The notes: generated by a model from the letters alone, not told the origin. 64,000 nt of DNA from an uncultured Bacteroidales bacterium (GCA_949297285.1 CASFRL010000052.1:1-64000); one strand, 5' to 3'; shown: positions 24,394 to 33,871, numbered from the stretch's first letter. Made by a program: numbers and translations.

Positions 24394-25593
24394 ATGTGGA
24401 GTAAAAACATGTCCGGTTTCCTTTATATTTTCAATCCAGAAAATGACCTTGCCGTTGCAAATGGCGGAGAGAATTATATGGCTCCTCCTCGAGCCAGAAT
24501 TATTGCAGAAGATTTAGCTCTTTTGCCGGTTTGGTATGCCGGAAACAATGATGATGTGATTGTACCGTCCGAAGAATATGCCGATTGGTTATCTCCGGAA
24601 AGAGCCCTTTTGGGGTGTTGTGCCGGAACCGTGATAAAAGACAAATTACCCGATAAAGATTGGAGCGGTTGTGTCCCTTGGGGATGGAGCTCCGAGATTG
24701 CCAGACGTTTGCTTCGCATGGGTATTCCTGCCCGTTTACTGCCGGAAAGTTCTCTTTTACAGACGCAAAAACATTTATGCCATAGAAAACAGACCATAGA
24801 GATATTGAAAGAATTGGAAAAATCGGGAGTTGAAGATATTCCGCGAAAGTTACCGGCCGAATTGTGCAATAGCGAGGCTGTATGCCGTTATATACAAGCT
24901 TCTCCGTTTACGGTTCTCAAGGCTCCATGGTCGGGAAGCGGTAAAGGGCTGAGCTGGGGCAGAGGCGTTTTTGATACTCCTCTTGAGCGATGGAGTCGAG
25001 GTATATTGCGCCGGCAAGGATGTATAATAGGAGAACCTTTCTATGAGAAAGTCCAAGATTTTGCCATGGAGTTTTATTCGGATGGCATTTCATCGGTCAC
25101 TTTTACCGGATACTCATTGTTTAGTACCAACAAGAAAGGAGTATATAGCGGGAATGTCCTGGTTGGGAATGATGAGATATTGAATCGATTGTCTATTTAT
25201 GTATCAAAGACTCGTTTCGATCGTGTGAGAACAGCATTGCAGTCGTTGTTGTCAAAAAAAATAGCCCCTTATTATAAAGGATATTTAGGTGTCGATATGA
25301 TGATTTATAAGGAGCAGGAGGCGTTTTATATCAATCCGTGTGTCGAATTGAATTTGAGAATGAATATGGGAATGGTTGCCCGAATATTTTATGATCGATA
25401 TGTCGCATCCGGATCGGAAGGAATATATGCCGTAGATTACAATCCGGATGCTTCTGCATTATATACAGATCATCTGCAACGAACGACCGATTTCCCGTTA
25501 GTCATTCGCAATCGGAAAATTGTTAAGGGGTATCTCTCTCTATCGCCGGTTACCCCATCATCGCACTATCGGGCAAGAATAGAGATTTACTGA
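24394..25593 (+). CDS. ATP-grasp enzyme of unknown substrate
   Basis: The 399-residue cytoplasmic protein starts MWSKNMSGFLYIFNPENDLA; ATG 24409 is an alternative. The ATP-grasp core is visible: VLKAPWSGSGKGLSWG (glycine-rich loop, about 177-192), then GEPFYEKVQDFAMEFYSDG, and the metal site GYLGVDMMIYKE plus INPCVELNLRMNMG (D, E and N ligands, about 300-330). ATP-grasp enzymes join a carboxylate to an amine or thiol via an acyl-phosphate. The N-terminal 120 residues match no domain I know. The gene follows a TSUP permease; whether they share a pathway is open. Confidence 0.8.
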   Translation: MWSKNMSGFLYIFNPENDLAVANGGENYMAPPRARIIAEDLALLPVWYAGNNDDVIVPSEEYADWLSPERALLGCCAGTVIKDKLPDKDWSGCVPWGWSSEIARRLLRMGIPARLLPESSLLQTQKHLCHRKQTIEILKELEKSGVEDIPRKLPAELCNSEAVCRYIQASPFTVLKAPWSGSGKGLSWGRGVFDTPLERWSRGILRRQGCIIGEPFYEKVQDFAMEFYSDGISSVTFTGYSLFSTNKKGVYSGNVLVGNDEILNRLSIYVSKTRFDRVRTALQSLLSKKIAPYYKGYLGVDMMIYKEQEAFYINPCVELNLRMNMGMVARIFYDRYVASGSEGIYAVDYNPDASALYTDHLQRTTDFPLVIRNRKIVKGYLSLSPVTPSSHYRARIEIY

Positions 25594-25651
25594 ACAGTAA
25601 TCTGTTTTTGTTATCGTATCTACAATCTCTTTCTCTTTCGATGCAAAATTA

Positions 25652-26233
25652 TTAAAATTGTTTGAGTTCCTGATATAGTCGGTGTATAGGCAGTCCCATA
25701 ACATTGAAATAAGAGCCGTTGATCTTATTCACACCAACATAACCGATCCATTCTTGTATTCCGTATGCTCCGGCTTTATCGACAGGATTGTAGTTTTCTA
25801 CATAAAAATCGATCTCCTCTTTATCAAGAACGGCAAATGAAACATCGGTAGAAACAGCAAACGACACCTGCTTGTCTCGTGTAGTAATGCAAACTCCGGT
25901 AATGACCGTATGAACATTCCCGGACAAGGCCTGCAACATCTTCTTGGCATCGTCTTTGTCTTTAGGTTTACCATAGACTTTGCCATGGAGCCAAACAATC
26001 GTATCGGCGGTAATCAGCAGCGTTTTGTCAGTCATTGCCGGTTTATAGGCTTCGGCTTTTTCCTTAGCTATATATTGGGGTATTTCTTCGCCTTGCAGGG
26101 TATCGGGATAAGATTCGTCTATATCTGGAAGAGCGGTTACTTGATACTCGATTCCCAATCCGCTCAGCAATTCACGTCGTCTCGGCGAATTGCTTGCCAA
26201 TAGAATATCATATTTTTGTATGTGTTCTAACAT
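25652..26233 (-). CDS. maf: Maf-like nucleotide pyrophosphatase
   Basis: The 193-residue protein has the Maf N-terminal motif ILLASNSPRRRELLSGLGI (SxSPRRxxLL), the catalytic aspartate in ADTIVW, and the C-terminal segment VDKAGAYGIQEW. Maf/YhdE proteins hydrolyse dTTP, UTP or modified nucleotides to the monophosphate, preventing misincorporation. It is the last gene of a four-gene minus-strand cluster with nitroreductase, DUF2520 dehydrogenase and a KdsC-like phosphatase, starting 30 bp after the latter. Confidence 0.93.
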   Translation of the reverse strand: MLEHIQKYDILLASNSPRRRELLSGLGIEYQVTALPDIDESYPDTLQGEEIPQYIAKEKAEAYKPAMTDKTLLITADTIVWLHGKVYGKPKDKDDAKKMLQALSGNVHTVITGVCITTRDKQVSFAVSTDVSFAVLDKEEIDFYVENYNPVDKAGAYGIQEWIGYVGVNKINGSYFNVMGLPIHRLYQELKQF

Positions 26234-26263
26234 TTTGCCATGAATAATTTTATTATACCGTGT

Positions 26264-26785
26264 TTACCATCCGAATGCTTCGTCGACCATCCATTTCCCT
26301 TGCGCCTTAAGAACCTCTTCGATAACATCCCGACCACATCCGCATCCTCCTTTTTTCGGAGATATATAGGTAGATATTTCTTTGATTTCCGATGCTGCAT
26401 CGGCAGGACAGGTCGGTAGTCCTACCTGTTTCATTACCTCGTAGTCGGGAATATCGTCGCCCATATATAAGACCTCTTCAGGATTCAATCCGGTCGATTT
26501 GAGCCATTGTCCATATTCTACCGTTTTGATTTTGGCTCCCATAAAAATATCTTTTACGCCTAATGCCGCAAATCTTTCATAGACAGCCTGTGTACGTCCA
26601 CCCGTAATGATTGCTACATTATAGCCCAGGCGTACGGCAAGCTGTATGGCATATCCGTCTTTTATGTTTACCATACGCATCGGTTCACCGTTGGGGTGTA
26701 AAGGTACCATGTCCGAGGAGAGGACTCCGTCGACATCGAATGCGAATGCTTTTATTTTTGAAAGGTCATAATTTATCTTGCTCAT
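26264..26785 (-). CDS. kdsC: KdsC-like KDO 8-phosphate phosphatase
   Basis: The start chosen is ATG 26785 ([17 protein letters not shown]); it overlaps the upstream gene by 20 bp. The 173-residue HAD phosphatase has motif I FDVDGVLS, motif II IITGGRT, and motif [17 protein letters not shown], in the compact C0 form typical of KdsC. That enzyme removes phosphate from KDO 8-phosphate for lipopolysaccharide core synthesis. The C-terminal [20 protein letters not shown] is typical of the Bacteroidota members. Specificity is inferred from family resemblance; kdsA or kdsB is not in the window. Confidence 0.85.
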   Translation of the reverse strand: MSKINYDLSKIKAFAFDVDGVLSSDMVPLHPNGEPMRMVNIKDGYAIQLAVRLGYNVAIITGGRTQAVYERFAALGVKDIFMGAKIKTVEYGQWLKSTGLNPEEVLYMGDDIPDYEVMKQVGLPTCPADAASEIKEISTYISPKKGGCGCGRDVIEEVLKAQGKWMVDEAFGW

Positions 26786-27557
26786 AAGAACTGTTTGTTG
26801 CAAATATGTGAATATTCTGGCTTAATAGTTGATAGATATCTTTTAGACGTTCATCTTTTAACAAAGATAATTGCTTGTGCATTACATTCTCATCGTAACG
26901 TACAGCCGGCCCGGTTTGGGCTGCTACGGGAGACATCCCTTTTACTTTATCTGCTGTTTCTTGAATGAGAGGCAGTAATATATCGAACGGCAAGCCCTGT
27001 TCTTGAAGCAACTTTTCTGAGATGGCATACAGATGGTTGGTAAAGTTACAAGCAAATACCGCTGCCAGATGAATGTATTTTCGTTGTTCGGAAGAAATGG
27101 TACGAACATTTTGAGAGATGTTGGATGCAATATCGGTCAGCAGCTGCAAATCTCGTCCTGAGTTAGCTTCGATAAAAAAAGGAATATTCGTAAAGTCGAC
27201 TCTCTTGTTTTTACTGAAAGTTTGTAACGGATAGAGCACGCCGTACCTTTTTATATGAGGCTCGAATACTGTTATAGGTATACTTCCGGCAGTGTGTACC
27301 CACAGTCCGTTATTCGGTTTTATATGCCGGATGCAATCTTGCAGTGCGGTATCTTTTACCGAAAAGATATAGAGGTCGGCCGCATCTTTTATTTGGCTGA
27401 GGTTATCCGTATATTCACAAGATAAAAGTTCGCCCAATATCTTTGCATTCGTAATGCTTCTGCTATATATCTGTACGATTTCGTAACCATGCTCTTGCAA
27501 GGTTTTCGATAATTGAGTCGCCAGATTACCAGCCCCGATAAATATTACTTTTTTCAT
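26766..27557 (-). CDS. Rossmann-fold DUF2520 protein
   Basis: The start is ATG 27557 ([20 protein letters not shown]); an in-frame upstream ATG (27638) overlaps the nitroreductase. The 263-residue protein has an NAD(P)-binding Rossmann domain (GAGNLA, residues 8-13) and a C-terminal helical DUF2520 domain ([20 protein letters not shown], then [14 protein letters not shown]). It resembles 6-phosphogluconate or pyrroline-5-carboxylate reductase-type dehydrogenases; the substrate is unknown. Tight packing with kdsC and maf suggests an operon. Confidence 0.88.
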   Translation of the reverse strand: MKKVIFIGAGNLATQLSKTLQEHGYEIVQIYSRSITNAKILGELLSCEYTDNLSQIKDAADLYIFSVKDTALQDCIRHIKPNNGLWVHTAGSIPITVFEPHIKRYGVLYPLQTFSKNKRVDFTNIPFFIEANSGRDLQLLTDIASNISQNVRTISSEQRKYIHLAAVFACNFTNHLYAISEKLLQEQGLPFDILLPLIQETADKVKGMSPVAAQTGPAVRYDENVMHKQLSLLKDERLKDIYQLLSQNIHIFATNSSYEQDKL

Positions 27558-27570
27558 ATTCGAGTCTCGC

Positions 27571-28098
27571 TTACCACTGTCCGATATGAATTTTTTCCCA
27601 TTGAGCCTTATCCGGATCGAAAGGTTTTTTCTCTTCATTTTTATGCCCTAATGTGATGATCGACAACACCTCCATCTCATACGGGATTTTTAGCATTTCT
27701 CGAATATAATCCTCAGCCGGTTGTCCGTTCTCTGTCAATCGGTTTCGTATCTGTATCCAACAACTTCCCAAGCCAAGGTCTTCGGCCTGTAATTGCATCA
27801 GAATTGCAGCAATAGATGCATCTTCAATCCAGACATCGCTTTTTGAAGGATCGGCCAATACGACAACTGCCAATTTGGCACCGGCAATGGGTTTAGCACC
27901 CTGAGCCTTGCAATAAGATAGTTTTTCTAACTGTTCAGGGTCTTCGATTACAACAAATTCCCAACACAAAGACCGTTTGGATGTGGGAGCCATCAGTGCC
28001 GCTTCAAGTATTTCTTTTACATTTTCCGGAGAGATGGGAGCTTCGGTATATTTGCGGATACTGCGCCTGTTTTTAAGCAGATCTTTCAAATTTTCCAT
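27571..28098 (-). CDS. Nitroreductase-family flavoprotein
   Basis: The start is ATG 28098 (MENLKDLLKNRRSIRKYTEA), giving 175 residues. The FMN-binding pattern RRSIRKY near the N-terminus, APTSKRSLCWEFVVIED, and GLGSCWIQIR are typical of the nitroreductase fold, as is the C-terminal segment IITLGHKNEEKKPFD. These dimeric enzymes reduce nitro groups, quinones or enones with NAD(P)H. It is the first gene of the minus-strand cluster, 13 bp before the DUF2520 gene; a TATCTTTG box lies 26 bp upstream. Confidence 0.9.
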   Translation of the reverse strand: MENLKDLLKNRRSIRKYTEAPISPENVKEILEAALMAPTSKRSLCWEFVVIEDPEQLEKLSYCKAQGAKPIAGAKLAVVVLADPSKSDVWIEDASIAAILMQLQAEDLGLGSCWIQIRNRLTENGQPAEDYIREMLKIPYEMEVLSIITLGHKNEEKKPFDPDKAQWEKIHIGQW

Positions 28099-28123
28099 AA
28101 AATAAATATTGAATGTTTTTGTA

Positions 28124-28171
28124 CAAAGATACGATATTGTAGTAAAAGCCCCATAAAAAGATGTAAATTTG
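28124..28171. promoter_or_regulatory. Divergent promoters, nitroreductase and TonB receptor
   Basis: On the minus strand TATCTTTG (28131-28124) serves the nitroreductase cluster. On the plus strand TAAATTTG (28164-28171) serves the receptor, with a TTG at 28137-28139 that is 24 bases away, slightly longer than usual. The two -7 boxes are 33 bp apart, so one regulator could affect both. Confidence 0.5.
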
Positions 28172-28193
28172 CGCATCATGAAAATGTAAATAT

Positions 28194-28215
28194 ACGTAAA
28201 TCGCATTTTTTACGT
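28194..28215. repeat. Inverted repeat in the receptor leader
   Basis: ACGTAAA (28194-28200) and TTTACGT (28209-28215) form a 7-bp inverted repeat with an 8-base spacer. It lies about 16 bases after the predicted transcript start of the TonB receptor, where it could be an operator or a leader hairpin. Confidence 0.4.
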
Positions 28216-28256
28216 TATATATCTGAGATGAAAGATTCTATTGAAAAAAGAGATTC

Positions 28257-30668
28257 ATGAAAATAAAACTATATATATTTTTAGCATTTGTCTTTTTTAC
28301 TTGTTCTGCATTTGCTCAATCGCGTATCAAGATTTCCGGAAAAGTAATCGATGCCGATAATCAAGGTTTAGAGTTGGTCAGTGTCCGTATAGGCGGCACT
28401 ACACAAGGAACATTGACCAATTTGAAAGGTGAATACGAATTGACAATAGCTTCGCAAGACTCGATCGAAGTTATATTTTCCTGTTTGGGATTCCGTACCG
28501 AAAAAAGAGTCTTGGCAGCTCCGCAGGGAAATGTCGTATTGAATGTGAGGCTTTATCAGAAAGACCGAAGGTTGAACGAAGTAGTCGTGACGGAAATAAG
28601 ACGACAGACCGGCACACTCCAAAGAATAGATGCAAAAGATTTGAAGTTGATGCCGGATGCTTCTGGCGGGAGCATAGAAAGCATGTTGTCTACTTTGGCC
28701 GGTGTTAATTCGAGCAATGAGCTCAGTTCGCAATATTCTGTCCGTGGCGGTAATTTCGATGAGAATATTGTTTATGTCAATGGCATAGAGGTATATCGGC
28801 CTTTGTTGGTGCGTTCCGGACAGCAGGAGGGGTTGAGTTTCATAAATCCGAATATGGTAGGGAGCATAGGTTTCTCTTCGGGAGGTTATTCGGCAGAATA
28901 TGGAGATAAAATGTCTTCGGTATTGGATATTACCTATAAACAACCTACGGCTTTTGAGGGAGCCGTGTCTGCGAGTTTCTTGGGGGCGAGCGCCATGATC
29001 GGGCACAGCACCGAGAAATTTTCGCAAATGCACGGATTACGGTATAAAACCAATTCTACGTTATTGAGTTCATTAGATACAAAGGGAGAATATGACCCTT
29101 CGTTTTTCGATTATCAAACTTATTTGACCTATAAGTTTTCGCCCAATTTAAATGTCTCTTTTTTGGGAAATATCTCTAATAATATCTATAATTTTACGCC
29201 ACAGGAACGCACGACAAAATTTGGAACTTATGCATCTGCATCTCAATTTAAGGTCTATTTTGACGGGCAGGAGAAGGATAAATTCCAGACTTTTTTCGGG
29301 GCTTTTTCCGTGAATTACGGAGTCTCGAAATTTACGGCACTTTCGTTGATTGCTTCGGCCTTTGCAACAAATGAAATTGTAACGTATGATATTACTGGAG
29401 AATATTGGCTCGATGAGTTGGATATGGCAAATAATGGAGGTGTTCCCCAAACTTCCGGTACATTAGGATATGGAACTTATCATGAACATGCCCGAAACCG
29501 TTTGAATGCTTCTGTTTTTGCAATAGCTGCCAAAGGAGCTACACGTTTTGGAAAGAACGAACTGAAATATGGCGTTAATTTTCAGCGTGAGATTATAAAG
29601 GATAGAGTGCGGGAATGGGAGCTTCGTGATTCGGCCGGATATTCGTTGCCTCACACCGGTATGGGGATCGATCTGATTTCGAGCCTTAGCTCATATCAAG
29701 ATATGCAAAGCAACCGTTTTTCGTTTTATCTGCAAGATACTTATAAGTTGCGGGCAAATTCGGGCTTTTATACGTTTACCGGCGGAGTGCGTGGAGCATA
29801 TTGGAATTTTAATAAAGAGTTTCTTTTCAGTCCAAGAGTTTCGGTCGGCTATGTTCCCAGTTTTAACGAACGTTTGACATTCCGTTTTGCAACAGGGCTT
29901 TATTATCAAGCACCTTTTTATAAAGAATTAAGAGATACGGTACGTACGGGAGAGAATTATGTCGTCCGCTTAAACCGTTCTATCAAATCTCAAAGATCGG
30001 TTCATTTTGTGTTGGGAAGCGACTATTCTTTCAGGGCAGTAGATCGTCCTTTTAAATTTACGGCAGAATTGTATTATAAAAAACTTGATAATCTGATACC
30101 TTACGAAGTCGATAATGTCCGCATCTGGTATTCGGGAAAAAATGAGGCGAAAGGGTATGCGGCCGGATTGGATATGAAACTTTTCGGACAATTTGTGCCG
30201 GGAACCGATTCTTGGTTGAGTTTTTCTTTAATGCGAACAAGAGAAACGATAGGAGGGGTCACTGTCCCGCGTCCGACAGAACAGCGATATAGTGTAGCTC
30301 TGTTTTTTCAAGATTATGTTCCTCGTTTTCCGAAATATAAATTTAGCTTGCGGGCGATTTGGGCCGATGGCTTGCCTGTCGGGGCTCCACGATTGGGACG
30401 TCAGGCCGGATATTTTCGTACGACACCTTATCGTAGGGTCGATATAGGAGCTTCCCGTTTGTTGGTCGGAGGCGAAGATCGTTTGATGAACCGAGGATTT
30501 TTCCGCTATTTTAAAAGTATCTGGATCGGGTTGGATGTATTCAACCTTTTGGATATAAGTAATGTGAATTCTTATTATTGGGTGACCGATATTTATAATC
30601 ATCAGAGTGCTGTCCCCAATTATCTTACGATGAGACAATTTAATTTGAGGCTGTCGATGGAATTCTAA
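28257..30668 (+). CDS. TonB-dependent outer membrane receptor
   Basis: The 803-residue product has a signal peptide (MKIKLYIFLAFVFFTCSAFA), a carboxypeptidase-regulatory-like domain (about 24-105: ISGKVIDADNQGLELVSVRI, GTLTNLKGEYELT), and a plug domain (about 120-225: SIESMLSTLAGVNSSNELSS, YSVRGGNFDENIVYVNGIEV). A long beta-barrel ends LRLSMEF with the terminal aromatic residue expected for outer membrane insertion. It imports a ligand with energy from TonB. There is no SusD-type partner nearby, so it is not a glycan (Sus) system; a cofactor, peptide or metal substrate is possible but not identifiable. Its 3' end overlaps the convergent comEC gene by 29 bp. Confidence 0.92.
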   Translation: MKIKLYIFLAFVFFTCSAFAQSRIKISGKVIDADNQGLELVSVRIGGTTQGTLTNLKGEYELTIASQDSIEVIFSCLGFRTEKRVLAAPQGNVVLNVRLYQKDRRLNEVVVTEIRRQTGTLQRIDAKDLKLMPDASGGSIESMLSTLAGVNSSNELSSQYSVRGGNFDENIVYVNGIEVYRPLLVRSGQQEGLSFINPNMVGSIGFSSGGYSAEYGDKMSSVLDITYKQPTAFEGAVSASFLGASAMIGHSTEKFSQMHGLRYKTNSTLLSSLDTKGEYDPSFFDYQTYLTYKFSPNLNVSFLGNISNNIYNFTPQERTTKFGTYASASQFKVYFDGQEKDKFQTFFGAFSVNYGVSKFTALSLIASAFATNEIVTYDITGEYWLDELDMANNGGVPQTSGTLGYGTYHEHARNRLNASVFAIAAKGATRFGKNELKYGVNFQREIIKDRVREWELRDSAGYSLPHTGMGIDLISSLSSYQDMQSNRFSFYLQDTYKLRANSGFYTFTGGVRGAYWNFNKEFLFSPRVSVGYVPSFNERLTFRFATGLYYQAPFYKELRDTVRTGENYVVRLNRSIKSQRSVHFVLGSDYSFRAVDRPFKFTAELYYKKLDNLIPYEVDNVRIWYSGKNEAKGYAAGLDMKLFGQFVPGTDSWLSFSLMRTRETIGGVTVPRPTEQRYSVALFFQDYVPRFPKYKFSLRAIWADGLPVGAPRLGRQAGYFRTTPYRRVDIGASRLLVGGEDRLMNRGFFRYFKSIWIGLDVFNLLDISNVNSYYWVTDIYNHQSAVPNYLTMRQFNLRLSMEF

Positions 30669-32766
30669 GTTGCGTATCTGTGTCGAACATCCATGCTCCC
30701 GAGTTTCTTATCGAATAATAAGGAATGCCCAATCGGTCCGATTCTTTTTGTAATGCCTGTTGCTTGAAATAGTTGAGATCGGCGCATAGTATGATTGTCC
30801 GGATGTTGAAGATTTCTGAAATGTCTGAAAGTTTTCCTGAAAAACCTTGGCTGATGATTGCATAATCGATGGGAAAAAGATATGTGCTTTTTTTGTCTTT
30901 CCAATATTCTGAATTCAGTAACAAAATAGTACTGCCTTTGAACCGGATAAATGGCAAACGGATATACAATTCTTGAACGTTGCAATTGTCGTTTACGATA
31001 TTTAGATCTTCTATTCCGTTCTTGATCCAGAAATTGTAAGCCTTTTTTTCTATTGTTGAATCTTGCTTGTCCGGATTCGGATAAAAAATGTAATTGTTCC
31101 CATTATCAATAAAATTGATAGTCGTATGGTGATTGTCATGATATACGATCCAGGCATTTCTTATCGGTTGGTCTTTATAAAAAATATCTGCTGTGATAAA
31201 TAAAACGGTAAACAGCAAAGTGAAAATGAGAATATCGCTGCGACGTGTCCGGAATGACCAAAAAAATGTAAAGATTACAATGAATAGAAAAAGCAGATAA
31301 TGCGGTTCTATCCAAATATTGCGGATAGAAGAGTAGGATAGGGAGGCGATTGCCCGGGTCAAATGTTCTATATATATGAGACTTTGATCCAGTCCTTCTA
31401 TCAAAAAGTTTACCGATATTTGCAAATAGTCTGTTATTAGGACTAAAATGCCAACTCCCAATATAATCGGAAGAAACGGGACTATGATTAAATTTGTCAA
31501 CAATGAGAATAACGGTAATTCATGAAAATAGTATATGACCAATGGCAATGTCCCTATTTGCGCTGCTGCGGAAACACAAAATATGGATGTTATATATGAA
31601 CTCCATTTTGATGAGGGCGCTATTGTGTGATAAAGAACAGGATATATGTAGAGAATCGAAAATACGGCAATAAAACTCAATTGAAAACTGATATTAAACA
31701 GATAATAAGGATTATATAACAGCATAAAGAAAGCCGCAGCGAAAAGATTGTTTAAGCTTGTCCCTTTGCGATCGAGGATTTGCCCGAATAAGATGAAACT
31801 GATCATGATCGTTGCTCGGACTGTCGAAGGCGATAATCCGCTGATGAACGCATATATCCATAAAAATACAAGTATGAGAATCGGACGTAACCTTGATAGT
31901 TTTATCCATACGAGTGGAGAGAGAAGTACATATAACAATGACCATATGATACCCGTATGCAGCCCGCTGACAGCAAGTATGTGAGAAAGTCCGCTTGTTG
32001 AAAACTCGCTGCGTATTTCGGGAGTTATATAATCGGTATTTCCTAACAACAGCGCAACCAGTATCGCATAAGATGTTTCGGAAAAATTGTTGTTTTGCAA
32101 TTTCTTGCATATCGATTCTTGTATTTCGAGTGCTGTACTTTTGATAGAGTTATTTTTCTTGTGTCCTAAATATTTCCACTCGTTTGAATTTAAGTATTGC
32201 GAGTATTGAATCCCTTTGTGTTTCATGTAGGATGCATAATCGAAACTTTCAGGATTCTTGAAATTCCCGATAGATACAAGGTCCGGTTTGAATAAAATAA
32301 AATCGTCTTTTGTCAGGGATCGAGATGTGCTATCGGGTTTGAAATATAAAATGACCTTCAGTCTGTCACGTATTGTCTTTTTGTTATGTTGGACCCACTC
32401 CTGTATTTCGGCCTCACAGCAAATTGTTCGGGGAGTTTCTTTATTGTTTAAGACCGAAGCAATGGCATATTTGTGCTTTCCCGGAAAGTTTCCCAAATCT
32501 TCTTTTTGTTTGATCAGCAATGTCGCAATGCCTGTGGATATGAAAAAGCAGGAAATGGCAATTCCGAAACAATATCGGTCGGCAAACCGTTTTGAAGGGA
32601 ATTTTGAACTGTTATGATATTTGATTATGAATAAAATACCCAAAAATAAAAATATGCAGATAGAGTACGGAAATGGGAAAAAGTATTGAATTAAGATTCC
32701 GCATAAAAAGGGAAGCAATATGCGTATAAAAGGAGCTTCTTCAATGGGAAGAAAAGAATTTCTCAT
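30640..32766 (-). CDS. comEC: ComEC/Rec2-family membrane protein
   Basis: The 708-residue protein starts with several membrane helices and a DUF4131 region (about 1-190). The competence domain follows with the hallmark HILAVSGLHTGIIWSLL (about 260-275) and many helices to about 520. The last ~190 residues take the place of the metallo-beta-lactamase domain, but I find no HxHxDH motif, so it would be inactive or replaced. ComEC is the inner membrane channel for single-stranded DNA during natural transformation. Bacteroidota usually have a short form such as this one. It lies downstream of rpe on the same strand. Confidence 0.9.
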   Translation of the reverse strand: MRNSFLPIEEAPFIRILLPFLCGILIQYFFPFPYSICIFLFLGILFIIKYHNSSKFPSKRFADRYCFGIAISCFFISTGIATLLIKQKEDLGNFPGKHKYAIASVLNNKETPRTICCEAEIQEWVQHNKKTIRDRLKVILYFKPDSTSRSLTKDDFILFKPDLVSIGNFKNPESFDYASYMKHKGIQYSQYLNSNEWKYLGHKKNNSIKSTALEIQESICKKLQNNNFSETSYAILVALLLGNTDYITPEIRSEFSTSGLSHILAVSGLHTGIIWSLLYVLLSPLVWIKLSRLRPILILVFLWIYAFISGLSPSTVRATIMISFILFGQILDRKGTSLNNLFAAAFFMLLYNPYYLFNISFQLSFIAVFSILYIYPVLYHTIAPSSKWSSYITSIFCVSAAAQIGTLPLVIYYFHELPLFSLLTNLIIVPFLPIILGVGILVLITDYLQISVNFLIEGLDQSLIYIEHLTRAIASLSYSSIRNIWIEPHYLLFLFIVIFTFFWSFRTRRSDILIFTLLFTVLFITADIFYKDQPIRNAWIVYHDNHHTTINFIDNGNNYIFYPNPDKQDSTIEKKAYNFWIKNGIEDLNIVNDNCNVQELYIRLPFIRFKGSTILLLNSEYWKDKKSTYLFPIDYAIISQGFSGKLSDISEIFNIRTIILCADLNYFKQQALQKESDRLGIPYYSIRNSGAWMFDTDTQLRIPSTASN

Positions 32767-32926
32767 GGTATCGATCTGTTTGAATTATTTTATACGATAC
32801 ATACGGGAGTACAGGAAATGACAAATAAAGAGATGATGTGTTTTTTTATATGGAATTAGAATGAGATTAACAAAGAATGTGTTGTGTAATTTATCAGACT
32901 CCCTGTCTCCAGTATTATATCGAATT

Positions 32927-33577
32927 TTATAATGCTTTGAATTCAGATATTATTTGTGTCGGGTTTTCTGTGTTGAATATTGCATTCCCGGCAACAAGAA
33001 TATCTGCCCCTGCTTCCAAAACTCTCTTTCCGGTATTCAGATTAATGCCTCCATCTACTTCGATAAGGGTATGGGCATTTTTCCGTAAGATCATTTCTTT
33101 CAGGGCTTTTATTTTTTCGATCGAGTGTTCTATGAATTTTTGTCCTCCGAATCCCGGATTTACAGACATGATGAGTACCATGTCGACGTCTTGCACGATA
33201 TCTTCCAATAGAGAAACAGGTGTGTGCGGGTTTAGTGTGACACCGGCTTTCATCCCGTTTTGTTTTATTTGTTCTATTGTCCGGTGCAAGTGTACACATG
33301 TTTCATAATGGACATTCATCATATAAGCTCCCGATTCCTTGATCTCGTAAATAAATTTGGTCGGATCGGTAATCATAAGATGTACATCCAGAGGTTTGGT
33401 GCTGATCTTTTTTATGTATTTCATGACCGGAAATCCAAAAGAAATATTAGGAACAAATACACCATCCATAATATCCAGATGCAACCAATCGGCTTCGCTT
33501 TGGTTTACCATTTCTATCGTTGCCTGTAAATTACCAAAGTCGGCAGATAAAAGAGACGGGGCTATCTTATGTGTCAT
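32927..33577 (-). CDS. rpe: Ribulose-phosphate 3-epimerase
   Basis: The start is ATG 33577 (MTHKIAPSLLSADFGNLQAT), giving 216 residues; an ATG 24 bp upstream is less likely. The TIM barrel carries the family residues: IAPSLLSADF, LHLDIMDGVFVPNISFG, DVHLMITDP, VLIMSVNPGFGGQKFI and IEVDGGIN. It interconverts ribulose 5-phosphate and xylulose 5-phosphate in the pentose phosphate pathway. A TATCTTTG box (minus strand, 33608-33601) lies 24 bp upstream, with TTG 22 bases before it. Confidence 0.95.
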   Translation of the reverse strand: MTHKIAPSLLSADFGNLQATIEMVNQSEADWLHLDIMDGVFVPNISFGFPVMKYIKKISTKPLDVHLMITDPTKFIYEIKESGAYMMNVHYETCVHLHRTIEQIKQNGMKAGVTLNPHTPVSLLEDIVQDVDMVLIMSVNPGFGGQKFIEHSIEKIKALKEMILRKNAHTLIEVDGGINLNTGKRVLEAGADILVAGNAIFNTENPTQIISEFKAL

Positions 33578-33600
33578 ATCTTCTAAAATCAGATTATGCA

Positions 33601-33608
33601 CAAAGATA
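33601..33608 (-). promoter_or_regulatory. -7 box of rpe
   Basis: TATCTTTG on the minus strand, with a TTTTTTG about 22 bases upstream as the -33 element. The predicted leader is short, under 20 nt. Confidence 0.6.
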
Positions 33609-33673
33609 CAGATAGGTTTTAATTTATAAACAAAAAATAGGGTATTTTTCTTTATCGTCCGGGTATAATAATC

Positions 33674-33712
33674 GAGGACATCTGAAAAAATGTTTCAAAT
33701 GTCCCCCGGTTT
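33674..33712 (-). terminator. Hairpin after the 52-residue ORF
   Basis: GGGACATTTG and CAGATGTCCTC form a stem around an A/T-rich loop directly after the small ORF's stop. On the minus strand the 3' tail is only moderately T-rich; on the plus strand it is followed by GGTTTTT. It separates the small gene from rpe. Confidence 0.55.
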
Positions 33713-33871
33713 TTAGTTCATAATGTATCCTCCAAGATTTTTCGGCAATTTGTTTTCATAGGTATATGATCTTGCAAATTGTTTAAGGAGTTCTACGGTC
33801 GAACTCTTGGGCTCTACAATGGGATTGTTGGCTTTTTTCGAAAGTTGACGAGGCGTAGCGATTTTTTTCAT
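33713..33871 (-). CDS. Conserved-looking 52-residue protein
   Basis: An ORF of 53 codons, ATG at 33871 and TAA at 33713, lies between the ECF sigma gene and rpe. It encodes a basic protein beginning MKKIATPRQLSKKANNPI, with a helix in the middle (TVELLKQFARSYTYE) and ending LPKNLGGYIMN. The KQFARSY plus LP plus terminal MN pattern recalls very small uncharacterised proteins common in Bacteroidales; I know no function for them. It is on the same strand as the sigma factor, 73 bp downstream. Its start codon lies inside the 3' arm of a long hairpin. It could be a real small protein or a leader peptide; the coding-like composition and terminator placement support a gene. Confidence 0.7.
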   Translation of the reverse strand: MKKIATPRQLSKKANNPIVEPKSSTVELLKQFARSYTYENKLPKNLGGYIMN

